Source: Pseudobacteriovorax sp.
Lineage (GTDB): Bacteria; Bdellovibrionota_B; Oligoflexia; Oligoflexales; Oligoflexaceae
DNA: 64,000 nucleotides
Assembly (NCBI GenBank): GCA_013215145.1
Contig: JABSRP010000026.1
Location: forward strand, 1 to 64,000
Reading direction: 5' to 3'
The notes under the pieces were generated by a model. The model was not told the DNA's origin and did not search any database. It saw nothing but the letters and a program-made list of their open reading frames with translations. The stretch's first letter is position 1. Each line of letters opens with the position of its first letter. Below, piece by piece: positions 25,830-33,878 of this stretch. A program made the translations under genes and the position numbers.

Positions 25830-26432
25830 ATGAACACGCTCAATTCAGACATTTTAGTGTTAGCCTATAGCCAAGGCTTTTTTCCAATGCCTCATCCTGA
25901 GACGGAAGAAATCTGTTGGTTTAACCCTGATCCAAGAGCCATCATCCCCCTCGATCAATTCCACGCCTCACGTTCCTTGAAGCGGTCGGTTCGAAAACAG
26001 CGCTTTACGTTTTCTATAGACCAAGCTTTTTCTATGGTTATGGCAGGCTGTGCAGACCGGAACGATACATGGATTAACAAGGAAATAAAGTCTGTTTATG
26101 AGGACATGTTTCGCCGCGGATTGGCCCACTCTTTCGAGGTCTGGCAAGATGGTCAGCTCGTCGGAGGTCTCTACGGCGTTAGTCTTGGAAGAGCCTTTTT
26201 TGCTGAGTCAAAATTTCATAAAGCAACGGATGCGTCAAAGGCAGCCCTCTGGGTTCTTGTAGAAACTCTCAATGAGCTTCGCTGTGAGCTACTTGAAGTC
26301 CAGTTTTTAACGCGTCACCTAGCCTCTCTTGGCGCGGTTGAGCTTAGCAACTTTGATTACCAAAAGCGTCTGTCGAAGGCCTTAACTTCCACAGTGACTT
26401 ATCCGAAAGGACAGCTGGAGGCACCGTTGTAA
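25830..26432 (+). CDS. aat: Leucyl/phenylalanyl-tRNA-protein transferase
   Basis: A 200-residue Aat, which transfers Leu or Phe from tRNA to proteins with N-terminal Arg or Lys and so feeds them into the ClpS/ClpAP N-end rule pathway. Landmarks are LAYSQGFFPMP, ICWFNPDPRAIIPL, WINKEIKSVY, GLAHSFEVWQDGQLVGGLYG and the FFAESKFHKATDASKAAL segment, all in family order. The length is at the short end of the family. I take the ATG at 25830 and not the TTG at 25821, because the family N-terminus begins just after it. The ribosome site is weak (GGGG). Confidence 0.93.
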   Translation: MNTLNSDILVLAYSQGFFPMPHPETEEICWFNPDPRAIIPLDQFHASRSLKRSVRKQRFTFSIDQAFSMVMAGCADRNDTWINKEIKSVYEDMFRRGLAHSFEVWQDGQLVGGLYGVSLGRAFFAESKFHKATDASKAALWVLVETLNELRCELLEVQFLTRHLASLGAVELSNFDYQKRLSKALTSTVTYPKGQLEAPL

Positions 26433-26594
26433 TCTTTACAGAGATCAGAAGCCGGTGTTAGACTATATTCTGAAAGGTTTTTGTGGAAAAAAACTTAACG
26501 ATTCTATATGATGGGCGACTAACGTGGACCAAGGTTGCACGGAAAACGATATAACTTATTGTAATTATTTATATTTTGGAAGGTTTTGGATATT

Positions 26595-26789
26595 ATGCCA
26601 GGAGTAAGATTAAGAGACGGAGACAACGTAGAACGAGCACTTAAAGCACTTAAAAAACAAGTGGAAAAAGCCGGTACTATATCCGAATTGAAAAAGCGCC
26701 AACACTACGAAAAGCCTTCCATACGTCGTAAGAAAAAAGAAGCGGCGGCTCGTAAGCGATTGATGAAGCAACTCAGGAAAATGGGTTAA
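26595..26789 (+). CDS. rpsU: Ribosomal protein bS21
   Basis: A 64-residue bS21 of the small ribosomal subunit, which acts in translation initiation near the 16S rRNA 3' end. It begins [16 protein letters not shown], has the conserved central [15 protein letters not shown] stretch and ends in a very basic helix. I chose the ATG at 26595; a TTG three codons earlier is less likely. GGAAGG and a nearer GGA precede it. Only 8 bp separate its stop from the YigZ-family gene, so the two are co-transcribed. Confidence 0.95.
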   Translation: MPGVRLRDGDNVERALKALKKQVEKAGTISELKKRQHYEKPSIRRKKKEAAARKRLMKQLRKMG

Positions 26790-26797
26790 TAAGTTCA

Positions 26798-27385
26798 TTG
26801 AACTCGGGACCTTACGTTCTCTTAGATCCTTGTCAGGCATCCTTGGAGGAAAAGGGCTCCCGATTTGAAGCCTTCGCCTTCCCTTGCTCATCAATATCTG
26901 AGCACCAATCATGCCTCAAAGAGCTATCATCTCGATACTCAGATGCCTCTCATATTGCCTATGCCTATAAATATTTAGAGGAAGGCGTCACGCGACTTAA
27001 GGCCAGCGATGACGGCGAACCCTCAGGTACTGCCGGACGCCCTATTCTCAACCATATTGACGGACGGCAACTCATCAATGTCACAGTATTCGTCATTAGA
27101 TACTTTGGCGGTACTAAGCTGGGTGCTGGCGGCCTTGTGAGAGCCTATGGTGGCGCTGCTGGCTTATGCTTGGATCAGGGGAATATTCAAAAATATATAG
27201 CAAAAATCCAAGTGCGGATACAAGTTGGATATCCGCAAGAAAAGCAGCTAGACTATGACCTCAAATCCTTAGAAGCCTTGGTAATAAGCAAAGACTATGG
27301 AGCCAACATTACCTACCATATCTCTGTCCCTAAAGAGAAAAAATCTGAACTACTACAACATTATCCACAAGCCACAGACCTATAG
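26798..27385 (+). CDS. YigZ/IMPACT family protein
   Basis: A 195-residue member of the YigZ/IMPACT family. The N-terminal UPF0029 domain has the diagnostic pattern: EEKGSRFEAFAFP, SHIAYAYKY, SDDGEPSGTAGRPIL and VIRYFGGTKLGAGGLVRAYG. A shorter C-terminal ferredoxin-like domain follows (about 135-195). In eukaryotes IMPACT regulates GCN2; bacterial members have been linked to proline/peptide or nucleic-acid functions without a settled role. The start is a TTG, the only start codon near the beginning of the conserved region, 8 bp after rpsU, so translation may be coupled. Confidence 0.88.
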   Translation: MNSGPYVLLDPCQASLEEKGSRFEAFAFPCSSISEHQSCLKELSSRYSDASHIAYAYKYLEEGVTRLKASDDGEPSGTAGRPILNHIDGRQLINVTVFVIRYFGGTKLGAGGLVRAYGGAAGLCLDQGNIQKYIAKIQVRIQVGYPQEKQLDYDLKSLEALVISKDYGANITYHISVPKEKKSELLQHYPQATDL

Positions 27386-27409
27386 ATTGGGAAAGCGCCG
27401 TCTGTCGAC

Positions 27410-29050
27410 CTACTTCTTTTTTTGTTTAACCCAGGGCAAAGGCAGAGCATATTGAGTGACACGCGTTGGGCTTTTCAACTGCAGCTCGAGATTACTCAGT
27501 AGCAAGGCTGGTGAAATAGTACTGACTGGAATAGTCCCAGATTCAGCACCGCAGTAACTGTTGTCAATAGCTTGCTCGTTTCCCGTAGCAATAATATTAG
27601 CTAGGGAACTCAAGGGAGTTCCGACAAAATCGACCCCGCGAACCAGACTCTCCTTCCCATTGGCAGTAATCTTAAACGCTAGCGTGACCTGACCCATAAA
27701 AGCTTGGAAATCGTAAGATTCGGTATCGGTTTCCCCACCCTCGACCTCGAGCAGGATCATTCCATAAGGCAAACCCTGAGACCGAATTTCTTCACACAAC
27801 CTCTGCTTAAGTTCATCCCATGAGTGTCCATTTTCCGACTTTATAAAAAGGTTTGCCATACGACTAATAGGCCGTTCAAATCCCTGTGTTCGCGCATGAC
27901 CATTGCTCTCGTGACCCCGTTTTTTCGTTGGACTTCGACTACTCAGGAATCCAATCAGCTTTCCTCGCTCCACCAAATGAGCCTTTACTGGTTTCACGCC
28001 CTCGTCATCATAGGCATAACTACCAACCAGGGATCTCCCTTGATAGCTAACAATGCTCGGATCGTCGTAAATACTTAAGCCTTCATGCATTATTTTTTGG
28101 CCAAGTCTTCCTTGAAAGGTTTTACCTTCGCTGTCCGAAAGCAATCGATTGACCTCCAACCGATGCCCTAGGACTTCATGAATAAACAAGCCCGCAGGTT
28201 GAGGAGCTAACAATACTGGACCGGTGAACGACGTCATCCGATCAGCCTTCTCCAAGCTGTAAAGCAGATTAATTTTATCTTCGATATCAGCTACGAATTT
28301 TTTTAGATTAGGCAACTCTTTAGGGTCGGTAACGTCGTAAGTAAGGGTATAGTCTTGGTTGACTTTTTTGCTGTGATACCAAATATACGCCGAAAGAGAA
28401 TGATGAGGCTGTTGCCACTGCCTAACAGTCCCTTCGGTACTTAAGAATAACTTTGTTTGTAATTCACATGTGTAATCACAATAGGAGGATTTAATTTCCG
28501 GATACTTTTTAAAAATCCGGCTTGCTTCCATCACCAGTTTTTTGAAATGAGACTCGCGAAACTTTGGTTGTCGTAGCGCTTCTTTATTTCGAGCTGGCTC
28601 GCATGGTTGCCAAGAGGGGAGTCCACGATTTTCATCAAGATAGCTAATGTCACGAGATTTTCTGCCGTGATAGCTTGCGACTGCCTCGCGGTACTTTGCA
28701 TCAGTTAGACGCCATAGCGCAAACCTAACACCGTCTTCCGACTCGTCCAAGGGCATCTCAACCAAATCGGTGCTTTCGGCATCTTCTTTATTGTCAGTCA
28801 GTCCACCCTTAATTACATGGTCAAAGGAGTAGTTGCCAACCCGCACATCAGCAAAACAATGTCTATTATGCTCTTTCTTCTCGGCACCTAACGACCCATA
28901 TCGCGCCCAAGTATTGTAGGAACGCGTATCCTTATAAAGATAACTAATATAATAAGGTTTAGGATGCCTCGGAACGACAAGACCACCGAGGGAGCGATTG
29001 ATTTCTTTTTTCATGTAGGTGAATAACTTATTCGCTTTCTCTTGATCCAC
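27410..29050 (-). CDS. TldD/PmbA-superfamily zinc protease, third and divergent copy
   Basis: A 546-residue member of the TldD/PmbA superfamily, clearly separate from the tldD-pmbA pair at 15-18 kb. The zinc motif is HEVLGH in GLFIHEVLGHRLEVNR, and typical TldD elements follow (GRSLVGSYAYDDEGVKP, LVERGKLIGFLSSRSP, DFVGTPLSSLANIIATGN). The N-terminal 250 residues are longer and more charged than in TldD and carry little similarity. No signal peptide is seen. Its ATG overlaps the stop of the CcmI-C-like gene by one base. It has no TldE partner alongside, so it may act alone, with the distant pmbA, or as a homodimer. Confidence 0.82.
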   Translation of the reverse strand: MDQEKANKLFTYMKKEINRSLGGLVVPRHPKPYYISYLYKDTRSYNTWARYGSLGAEKKEHNRHCFADVRVGNYSFDHVIKGGLTDNKEDAESTDLVEMPLDESEDGVRFALWRLTDAKYREAVASYHGRKSRDISYLDENRGLPSWQPCEPARNKEALRQPKFRESHFKKLVMEASRIFKKYPEIKSSYCDYTCELQTKLFLSTEGTVRQWQQPHHSLSAYIWYHSKKVNQDYTLTYDVTDPKELPNLKKFVADIEDKINLLYSLEKADRMTSFTGPVLLAPQPAGLFIHEVLGHRLEVNRLLSDSEGKTFQGRLGQKIMHEGLSIYDDPSIVSYQGRSLVGSYAYDDEGVKPVKAHLVERGKLIGFLSSRSPTKKRGHESNGHARTQGFERPISRMANLFIKSENGHSWDELKQRLCEEIRSQGLPYGMILLEVEGGETDTESYDFQAFMGQVTLAFKITANGKESLVRGVDFVGTPLSSLANIIATGNEQAIDNSYCGAESGTIPVSTISPALLLSNLELQLKSPTRVTQYALPLPWVKQKKK

Positions 29051-29505
29051 TAGGACTGTTCCTTGTAGACGGCAATCAGTATCTCTTGGTCATAGGCACC
29101 CACGGGGACATCATCGAGAAATCCAACAATGTCTCCTGGTTGATCAGGGCCGGCGATGCCATCACGGTCAAGCCTTGCTTTCACTCGCAAAATACGAGGA
29201 AGTGGTCTGCTTTCGTTCATAAGCTGCAGTCGTTCTTTGGTTAAGCGAAACTCCACAGGGTTATCGGAGCTCAAAGGCTCTTTTAGTCGAATTTTCATGG
29301 CACCGTAGGGCATCGGAATTTGGTCACCAAAAACAATCAGGAAAAGAGTCTTTGAGAATTGAGCCTTATCATCTAAGCTAGCATCGATGGTCACCTTACC
29401 CGAGACGTAGGGTTGGCTCTCCTCGCCAAAGTTAAATGCCGCGACCAAAGATATGACTCCAACAAAACCAAGTAATAAAACGCTAACCAATACCAATCTT
29501 TTCAT
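29050..29505 (-). CDS. Membrane-anchored CcmI C-terminal-like domain protein
   Basis: A 151-residue protein with one N-terminal signal or anchor helix (about 4-24) and a single exported domain. The domain reads VSGKVTIDASLDDKA, FLIVFGD, MPYGAMKIRL, PVEFRLTKE and GPDQPGDIVG, the pattern of the C-terminal periplasmic domain of CcmI/CycH, which binds apocytochrome c during maturation. Here it stands free, without tetratricopeptide repeats and 4 kb from the ccm operon. It is 10 bp after the DUF4442 gene and overlaps the TldD-like protease start. The CcmI relation rests on pattern memory and needs a profile search. Confidence 0.6.
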   Translation of the reverse strand: MKRLVLVSVLLLGFVGVISLVAAFNFGEESQPYVSGKVTIDASLDDKAQFSKTLFLIVFGDQIPMPYGAMKIRLKEPLSSDNPVEFRLTKERLQLMNESRPLPRILRVKARLDRDGIAGPDQPGDIVGFLDDVPVGAYDQEILIAVYKEQS

Positions 29506-29515
29506 AAATCGTCCT

Positions 29516-30037
29516 TTACTTACGTCTTTTGACTGAGAGTATAAGAGAGGCCTTTGCCACCACTTCGTCGCTAATGTCTGGACAGCGGCAAGTCACGACC
29601 ATCTCAAGCTCCTGCCGTTCGAAAGTTTCATAAGCAGTTTCAAGAAGTTCGTTGATGGCGATTCCTTGATCGCAGGAAAATACCACATCTCCCGTGGGGC
29701 GCCTTAAGAACTCCGCCTTTGTCCCCTTAAATACAAAGTCTATGCTATAACCTTTAAGGTAAATAAGCTTGGCGGCATAAAAACCAGCTGCACAGTCTAC
29801 TCCCACCATGATAGCACCGAAATACATTGATCCTAAATGATTCTTTGAGCGACGCCTCAGCGGGATTCTTATATCAATTTTTTCGTGATCTAAATACTCC
29901 ACGGTGGGCCTTACATAGCTTAACAGTGGGATCTTAAACCACCCAAAGGAACGTAAAAACAGAGTGTTAAACTTATCGTCGGCAAGCACCACCCGCAGCC
30001 GATTGAGAGCTAACTCTTTAATATTATTAACATTCAT
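29516..30037 (-). CDS. DUF4442 hot-dog-fold protein
   Basis: A 173-residue cytoplasmic protein of the DUF4442 family, a hot-dog-fold group related to acyl-CoA thioesterases (as in the YiiD C-terminal domain). The typical core is present: RSFGWFKIPLLSYVRPTVEY, the helix-leading NHLGSMYFGAIMVGVDCAAG and FKGTKAEFLRRPTGDVVF. Family members are predicted thioesterases, without a settled substrate. It is the first gene of a leftward three-gene operon with the CcmI-C-like and TldD-like genes, an unexpected mix of functions. Confidence 0.8.
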   Translation of the reverse strand: MNVNNIKELALNRLRVVLADDKFNTLFLRSFGWFKIPLLSYVRPTVEYLDHEKIDIRIPLRRRSKNHLGSMYFGAIMVGVDCAAGFYAAKLIYLKGYSIDFVFKGTKAEFLRRPTGDVVFSCDQGIAINELLETAYETFERQELEMVVTCRCPDISDEVVAKASLILSVKRRK

Positions 30038-30142
30038 TAGAAACCCAGCCTAAAGATTGCGTACTACTCTACTCAATCTACAGTATAAGCGTTTGTAATA
30101 ACTAAATAAATATATTTGTTTACCCACTAAACCAATTTTGTA

Positions 30143-30171
30143 TTGACATTGCGACATAGTTTTTTTATATT
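30143..30171 (+). promoter_or_regulatory. Near-consensus sigma-70 promoter for the GDN-repeat lipoprotein
   Basis: TTGACA at 30143-30148 and TATATT at 30166-30171 are separated by exactly 17 bp. The -35 box is perfect and the -10 box has one mismatch to TATAAT. It lies about 65 bp before the lipoprotein ATG at 30237, giving a short leader. This is the clearest housekeeping-type promoter I found in the window. Confidence 0.75.
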
Positions 30172-30236
30172 AAAGATACCTCTGAGGAGAGGTTGCTGTT
30201 GCTGAATTTTGTTGTTGTTGAATGAGGAAACCTACC

Positions 30237-30749
30237 ATGAAAACGATTTTAATTTGTACGTCCCTACTTTTCGCTATCAGTTGTAACTCTGCCCAATTTA
30301 AAGGCAGTAAATCTAAAGACAATCCTACAAACCCACCAACCGAGATTGTTGACCCAGTTGATACCGACGGTACCGATACTGGCACAGACGGCGAGACTGG
30401 TAATCCAGGCCAAGGTGGAGATGGCGATACCGGAGATAACGGAAACACCGGTGACAATGGTGACAATGGTGACAATGGCGATAACGGTGATAACGGTGGC
30501 AATAATGACGACGGAAATGATGATCAGTGTGATTTCACTGACGAAGAGTTCGAGTCATTCACCGATGAAGAGCAGGCTGAACTAGACGAAGCTTGTCGAG
30601 ATGATGACAATAACCCTGATGATGGTGGTCAGAACGACGACGATGATGATAACGGCGGCCAGAACGATGATGATGGTAGCCAAAACGATGGAGACGATCC
30701 ATACCAAAATGACGACCCATCTCAACAGGATGATCCTAGCCAAAACTAA
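30237..30749 (+). CDS. Acidic Gly-Asp-Asn repeat lipoprotein
   Basis: A 170-residue predicted lipoprotein: signal peptide, lipobox ending A-I-S-C, then a Pro/Thr/Asp linker and a run of G-D-N tripeptides (collagen-like G-X-Y periodicity, no Pro). A short Asp/Glu helix with two Cys follows, and the tail is made of Asp, Asn and Gln. Nearly the whole mature protein is low-complexity and strongly acidic, so it should be extended and could bind divalent cations. Function is unknown. I use the ATG at 30237, which has GAGG upstream, over the one at 30222. A strong promoter and terminator frame it as a single-gene, probably highly expressed unit. Confidence 0.75.
   Translation: MKTILICTSLLFAISCNSAQFKGSKSKDNPTNPPTEIVDPVDTDGTDTGTDGETGNPGQGGDGDTGDNGNTGDNGDNGDNGDNGDNGGNNDDGNDDQCDFTDEEFESFTDEEQAELDEACRDDDNNPDDGGQNDDDDDNGGQNDDDGSQNDGDDPYQNDDPSQQDDPSQN
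30450..30494 (+). repeat. Five 9-bp tandem repeats encoding Gly-Asp-Asn
   Basis: Three identical GGTGACAAT units are followed by GGCGATAAC and GGTGATAAC. Identical neighbouring units suggest recent slippage expansion, while the variants are older. Copy-number change would alter the length of the protein stalk in steps of three residues. Confidence 0.85.
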
Positions 30750-30780
30750 AATCCTGTTATTTCCAAAGAAATATCTGCTG

Positions 30781-30812
30781 ATGAGCGCCCTCCTGGCGCT
30801 CATTTTGTTTTA
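30781..30812 (+). terminator. Strong rho-independent terminator
   Basis: ATGAGCGCC 30781-30789 and GGCGCTCAT 30795-30803 form a perfect 9-bp stem with loop CTCCT, running into TTTTGTTTT. It lies 30 bp after the GDN-repeat lipoprotein stop and isolates it from the HD-GYP gene downstream. Confidence 0.9.
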
Positions 30813-30848
30813 TGTAAGTCTTTAAAATATTTTATTTTTTACATTTTT

Positions 30849-32117
30849 TTGGCTGAAGTATTCAGTAATCAAAAAGGGTCGCCGATAGCGTCTAAGGCAA
30901 AACCTTTTGAGGCGTATGTGAGCAATAAGACATATAAAATCTCAGATCAGACAAGAGAGCGATGCGATATCGTCGAAAACGCTTCGGACGATACGCTACA
31001 AAAATACGCCTCGATTAGCCTCGAACTATTTCACTACTTATACGAAGTCAAACACATAGACTTTACCATTTACTTCAAGGTGGGAAAGACTCTCATCGCT
31101 TACATTACACCCGGTGATTTTAATCATGAGTTAGTCCGAAAAATCCTTATAGCCCGCAATAAGGACTACGATAATCTTGATATTTGTTTGAGACGTGACG
31201 AACTCGAGCTGTTCAATTCCTTGATTGCTAGTATTCGTGATAAAAAAATTCATCAACTCTTGAAAAAAGACCCTCACCTGGATGCCAATACCTTAAAGAT
31301 GTTTTCCAACCTATCCAATGCGAGCCAGATGGTTGTGAAAGGCGGCATCGATCAACGTGTCGCGTTGCAGGCAAAAGAGATTGCAGGTCAAATGATCGAC
31401 AGTCTTATGTCCAGCGAGATTGCGGTAGGAACGCTTAGTCGCATGGTGCACGCTGACCCGACACTCTACGATCACTCAGCATCGGTGGCCATGATTGCGG
31501 GTGTGATTGCAAACAAGCTTCTCGACAAACCTAAGCATGAAGCTGAGAAAATCGCTTTAGGTGGTTTGTATCATGATGTAGGAAAAACTTGTGTCCCTTG
31601 CCATATCTTGAACAAACCAGGTTCTTTTACGAAAGACGAGTTTGATATCATGAAAACTCATACTAGCCTCGGCTACCAGGAGCTATTGTCTGCTATCGAT
31701 CAAGGAGCTCCCATCGAGCAGGATGTAGCCAGGGTCGCTCTAGAACATCATGAAAAATTCAAAGGCGGAGGATACCCCGACGGCAAAATCGGTCGTCTTG
31801 AGGAACGAGAGGATGGCATTCACGAGTTTGCCAGGATCGTCACCATCGCCGACGTGTATTCAGCTTTGCTCATGAAAAGGGTGTATAAAGAAGCCTTTTC
31901 CGTAGAAAAAGCACTAGAGATCATGCAGTCAGCTTCGGAAGATGCTTATGACCCCGTTATATTCAAGCCTTTTGAAGCCAATGTAAATCGCTCGATTAAG
32001 TACTATAAGCTCGTAGAAAATATGGGCAAAGAAAAAAGCAAAGGGCGTATCATCATCATGGATGAAGAAAAACCCAAGCAAAAGCAGAAGTGCTCCCACT
32101 ACAAAAAAACGTCCTAA
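30849..32117 (+). CDS. HD-GYP domain protein, putative c-di-GMP phosphodiesterase
   Basis: A protein of up to 422 residues. The N-terminal 150 residues (FEAYVSNKTYKISD, then YEVKHIDFTIYFKVGKTLI) form an unassigned domain common before HD-GYP. The HD-GYP part (about 185-385) has YDHSASVAMIAGVIA, LYHDVGKTCVP and ALEHHEKFKGGGYP; the tail is Lys-rich. It should hydrolyse cyclic di-GMP, with a slightly altered GYP motif (GGGYP). The start is uncertain: the TTG at 30849 has no ribosome site, while a GTG at 30918 has GAGG 5 bases upstream and would remove 23 residues. It ends convergent to the ccm operon. Confidence 0.85.
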   Translation: MAEVFSNQKGSPIASKAKPFEAYVSNKTYKISDQTRERCDIVENASDDTLQKYASISLELFHYLYEVKHIDFTIYFKVGKTLIAYITPGDFNHELVRKILIARNKDYDNLDICLRRDELELFNSLIASIRDKKIHQLLKKDPHLDANTLKMFSNLSNASQMVVKGGIDQRVALQAKEIAGQMIDSLMSSEIAVGTLSRMVHADPTLYDHSASVAMIAGVIANKLLDKPKHEAEKIALGGLYHDVGKTCVPCHILNKPGSFTKDEFDIMKTHTSLGYQELLSAIDQGAPIEQDVARVALEHHEKFKGGGYPDGKIGRLEEREDGIHEFARIVTIADVYSALLMKRVYKEAFSVEKALEIMQSASEDAYDPVIFKPFEANVNRSIKYYKLVENMGKEKSKGRIIIMDEEKPKQKQKCSHYKKTS

Positions 32118-32172
32118 AAACATCAATCGGTGATCTATAGGCGTCGAGCAGGCCTAAAGCTAGGCCTCTTTC

Positions 32173-32475
32173 TCACGACTTTGATGTGTCATTTTTCTTG
32201 CCAAAGCCCATACGGCAGCGCAAACAAGAGTTTTCTTGTTTATGGCAGACACTGCAAATCTTAATGACATTTGGATCATCATCAGCTTCGAGCTTTTTCT
32301 TTTCTCGGGTACTGGGAAAAATAGCCTCTGTAACCTTTTTCGTGACATAAAAGAACGCCAGAACGGGCAAAATTATTTTAGCGCCCGTCAGCAAAACAGC
32401 GGCCCCACCTCGAGAAAGTAGAAATAATATAGCGGCACCAGCGGCTAAATATTTCCAAGTCTTAAGACTAAACAC
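32173..32475 (-). CDS. Small membrane protein with CX2C-X6-CX2C zinc knuckle
   Basis: About 100 residues: two hydrophobic segments (roughly KYLAAGAAILFLLS and AVLLTGAKIILPVLAFFYV), a basic amphipathic stretch, and a C-terminal CSVCHKQENSCLRC motif, which would bind one zinc or form a redox pair set. I know no family. I favour the GTG at 32475, which has AGGG 7 bases upstream and overlaps the preceding gene by 8 bp; the frame is open to a TTG at 32523. As the last gene of the ccmF operon it may assist cytochrome maturation, but that is position-based inference only. Confidence 0.6.
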   Translation of the reverse strand: MFSLKTWKYLAAGAAILFLLSRGGAAVLLTGAKIILPVLAFFYVTKKVTEAIFPSTREKKKLEADDDPNVIKICSVCHKQENSCLRCRMGFGKKNDTSKS

Positions 32476-33106
32476 TTTCAATCCCTTTAGGCCTACTACG
32501 GTACGCCAGTCCAAAACAGACAAGTAAAATCAACGCAAAGCTAACAAACCCATAACGCCAAAATTCAGTACGACCCTTGGGAACATCTAAAAATTTTAGC
32601 TTTACCGTGGAGCCCGCCTTTAAGTTGGTCATCAAATAACGATCGTACTTCTGGTTACCTGATCGTTCCGTGAAAGTCATTCCCGGCCCTTCGACTTTTA
32701 AGTCGACCGACATAATTGACAGCTCGTCGATATCAATGGGGACCTTAAAGGAAAACTCTCCGACTCCATCTTCAGCAGTTGTCTTAAATCCGATCGAATG
32801 AAGGTTGTCACCTGGCTTAAATTCCTTAGTGAACTCAAGGCCACCGTCCGAACCAAGCTTAAAGTCCTTAGCCGAAAATCCGTCTTGGCCCTGCCAATCG
32901 ATGGTTTCTGAAGGAAGCATAACCGTGAAGGTCCCTGTTTCCGGTGCTTCACTTTGGTTTTGGACCATGAACATATGCCGGCCCCAAATAGCATCGATCC
33001 CACCATACACAACGTAAATATAACGAGGGTTCATGGCCAACTGGGCAAAGGCAGACTCAGCTACGAGCAAAGCGGCAAAGGATAAGAGTCGAAAGGCGTT
33101 AGTCAT
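32468..33106 (-). CDS. Exported protein with C-terminal membrane anchor, in ccm operon
   Basis: A 212-residue protein with a signal peptide (to about 21), a periplasmic domain of some 160 residues made mainly of beta-strand patterns (GTFTVMLPSETIDW, EFSFKVPIDIDELSIMSVDL), and a C-terminal transmembrane helix (YGFVSFALILLVCFGLAYR) with a short basic tail. I do not recognise it. It overlaps the ccmI-like gene by 4 bp and the zinc-knuckle gene by 8 bp, so it is translated together with cytochrome c maturation genes. It could present apocytochrome or haem, but nothing in the sequence proves this. Confidence 0.65.
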   Translation of the reverse strand: MTNAFRLLSFAALLVAESAFAQLAMNPRYIYVVYGGIDAIWGRHMFMVQNQSEAPETGTFTVMLPSETIDWQGQDGFSAKDFKLGSDGGLEFTKEFKPGDNLHSIGFKTTAEDGVGEFSFKVPIDIDELSIMSVDLKVEGPGMTFTERSGNQKYDRYLMTNLKAGSTVKLKFLDVPKGRTEFWRYGFVSFALILLVCFGLAYRSRPKGIESV

Positions 33107-33405
33107 TGAGAAACCTTACTCTGCGATTGGTTGATGTGATTAAGATAGTCTTCTCTTCGAGCGGCATCTATATAGCGCGATGTCAAATAGTGCTTACGGC
33201 GATTCCAAACTCCTTCAGTGATCACCTTCCTTTGGTAAGCGTCTTCATCTTCGATGTATCGCTTGAGTAAGGATTCTTTTATCTTTTGGAGCTTCTCGAT
33301 AGAGTTCACTGAAGAACCCTCTTGAAGCGGCTCCGGCTTCACTAAAAAGAATGGCAATGCTAATAAGATTAAGGTCACTATGCTTATGACTATGGGAATC
33401 ATCAT
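33103..33405 (-). CDS. Short CcmI-like membrane protein
   Basis: A 100-residue protein with one N-terminal transmembrane helix (IPIVISIVTLILLALPFFLV) and a charged helical tail. Size, position directly after ccmH and the pattern of a helix followed by a Glu/Arg-rich coiled region resemble the N-terminal membrane part of CcmI, the apocytochrome chaperone, without its TPR or C-terminal domain. It overlaps ccmH by one base (TAATG-type junction) and the next gene by 4 bp. It could instead be an unrelated small membrane protein. Confidence 0.55.
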   Translation of the reverse strand: MMIPIVISIVTLILLALPFFLVKPEPLQEGSSVNSIEKLQKIKESLLKRYIEDEDAYQRKVITEGVWNRRKHYLTSRYIDAARREDYLNHINQSQSKVSQ

Positions 33406-33878
33406 TAGGCATCACCTCGTTTCATATCGGAAAGTCTGCGTCGCATCTCTTCGACAATCGCGTCATCGGACCTTAAGCCCCCTGTGTCAACGACAACTTT
33501 TTTGCGCCAAACGGCAAACCAGACCACGATGGGCCCAATGATTAGAACAGCAAAAGGAAATGCCCAAGCTACTAAGTTAAATCCCGATTTCGGTGGCTCC
33601 CGAAGGATCCAAGGGCCGTAGCGATCCACAAAAAAATCGAGGATCTCTTCCTTTTCTTTGCCATCATCCATAAGGACCTTGACCTGATCCTTGATCTGAA
33701 CAGAGAAACCAGCATCCGATTCCAATACGCTTAATCCGGTACAAGTCGGGCAGCGCAGCTCCCCAGCCACATCACGGAATTCAAGCTGTTCCTTATCGGA
33801 TGGTTGCTTTTTGTCGCCTTGACTGAAAGCGTGAAAGGTTAGGGACAAAAGACAGAAACTAATCAACCATTTCAACAC
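33405..33878 (-). CDS. ccmH: Cytochrome c maturation protein CcmH
   Basis: A 157-residue CcmH/CycL. It has a signal peptide, a periplasmic domain with the redox motif LRCPTCTG (RCxxC) followed by a helical bundle (KDQVKVLMDDGKEKEEILDF and FVDRYGPWILREPP), then a transmembrane helix (about 105-128) and a cytoplasmic tail. CcmH keeps the CxxCH of apocytochrome c reduced and works with CcmF at haem attachment. All hallmark residues are present. Its ATG overlaps the ccmF stop by one base. Confidence 0.93.
   Translation of the reverse strand: MLKWLISFCLLSLTFHAFSQGDKKQPSDKEQLEFRDVAGELRCPTCTGLSVLESDAGFSVQIKDQVKVLMDDGKEKEEILDFFVDRYGPWILREPPKSGFNLVAWAFPFAVLIIGPIVVWFAVWRKKVVVDTGGLRSDDAIVEEMRRRLSDMKRGDA

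Noticed and set aside
30450-30494. G-D-N repeat as an RTX calcium-binding repeat
   Set aside because: RTX needs GGxGxDxUx nonapeptides; here the period is three residues without the hydrophobic position, and the protein is a lipoprotein without type I secretion signs.
30170-30502. Pro/Leu/Ser-rich minus-strand frame opposite the GDN lipoprotein
   Set aside because: It is the reverse of the 9-bp repeat; the plus-strand gene has promoter, lipobox and terminator.
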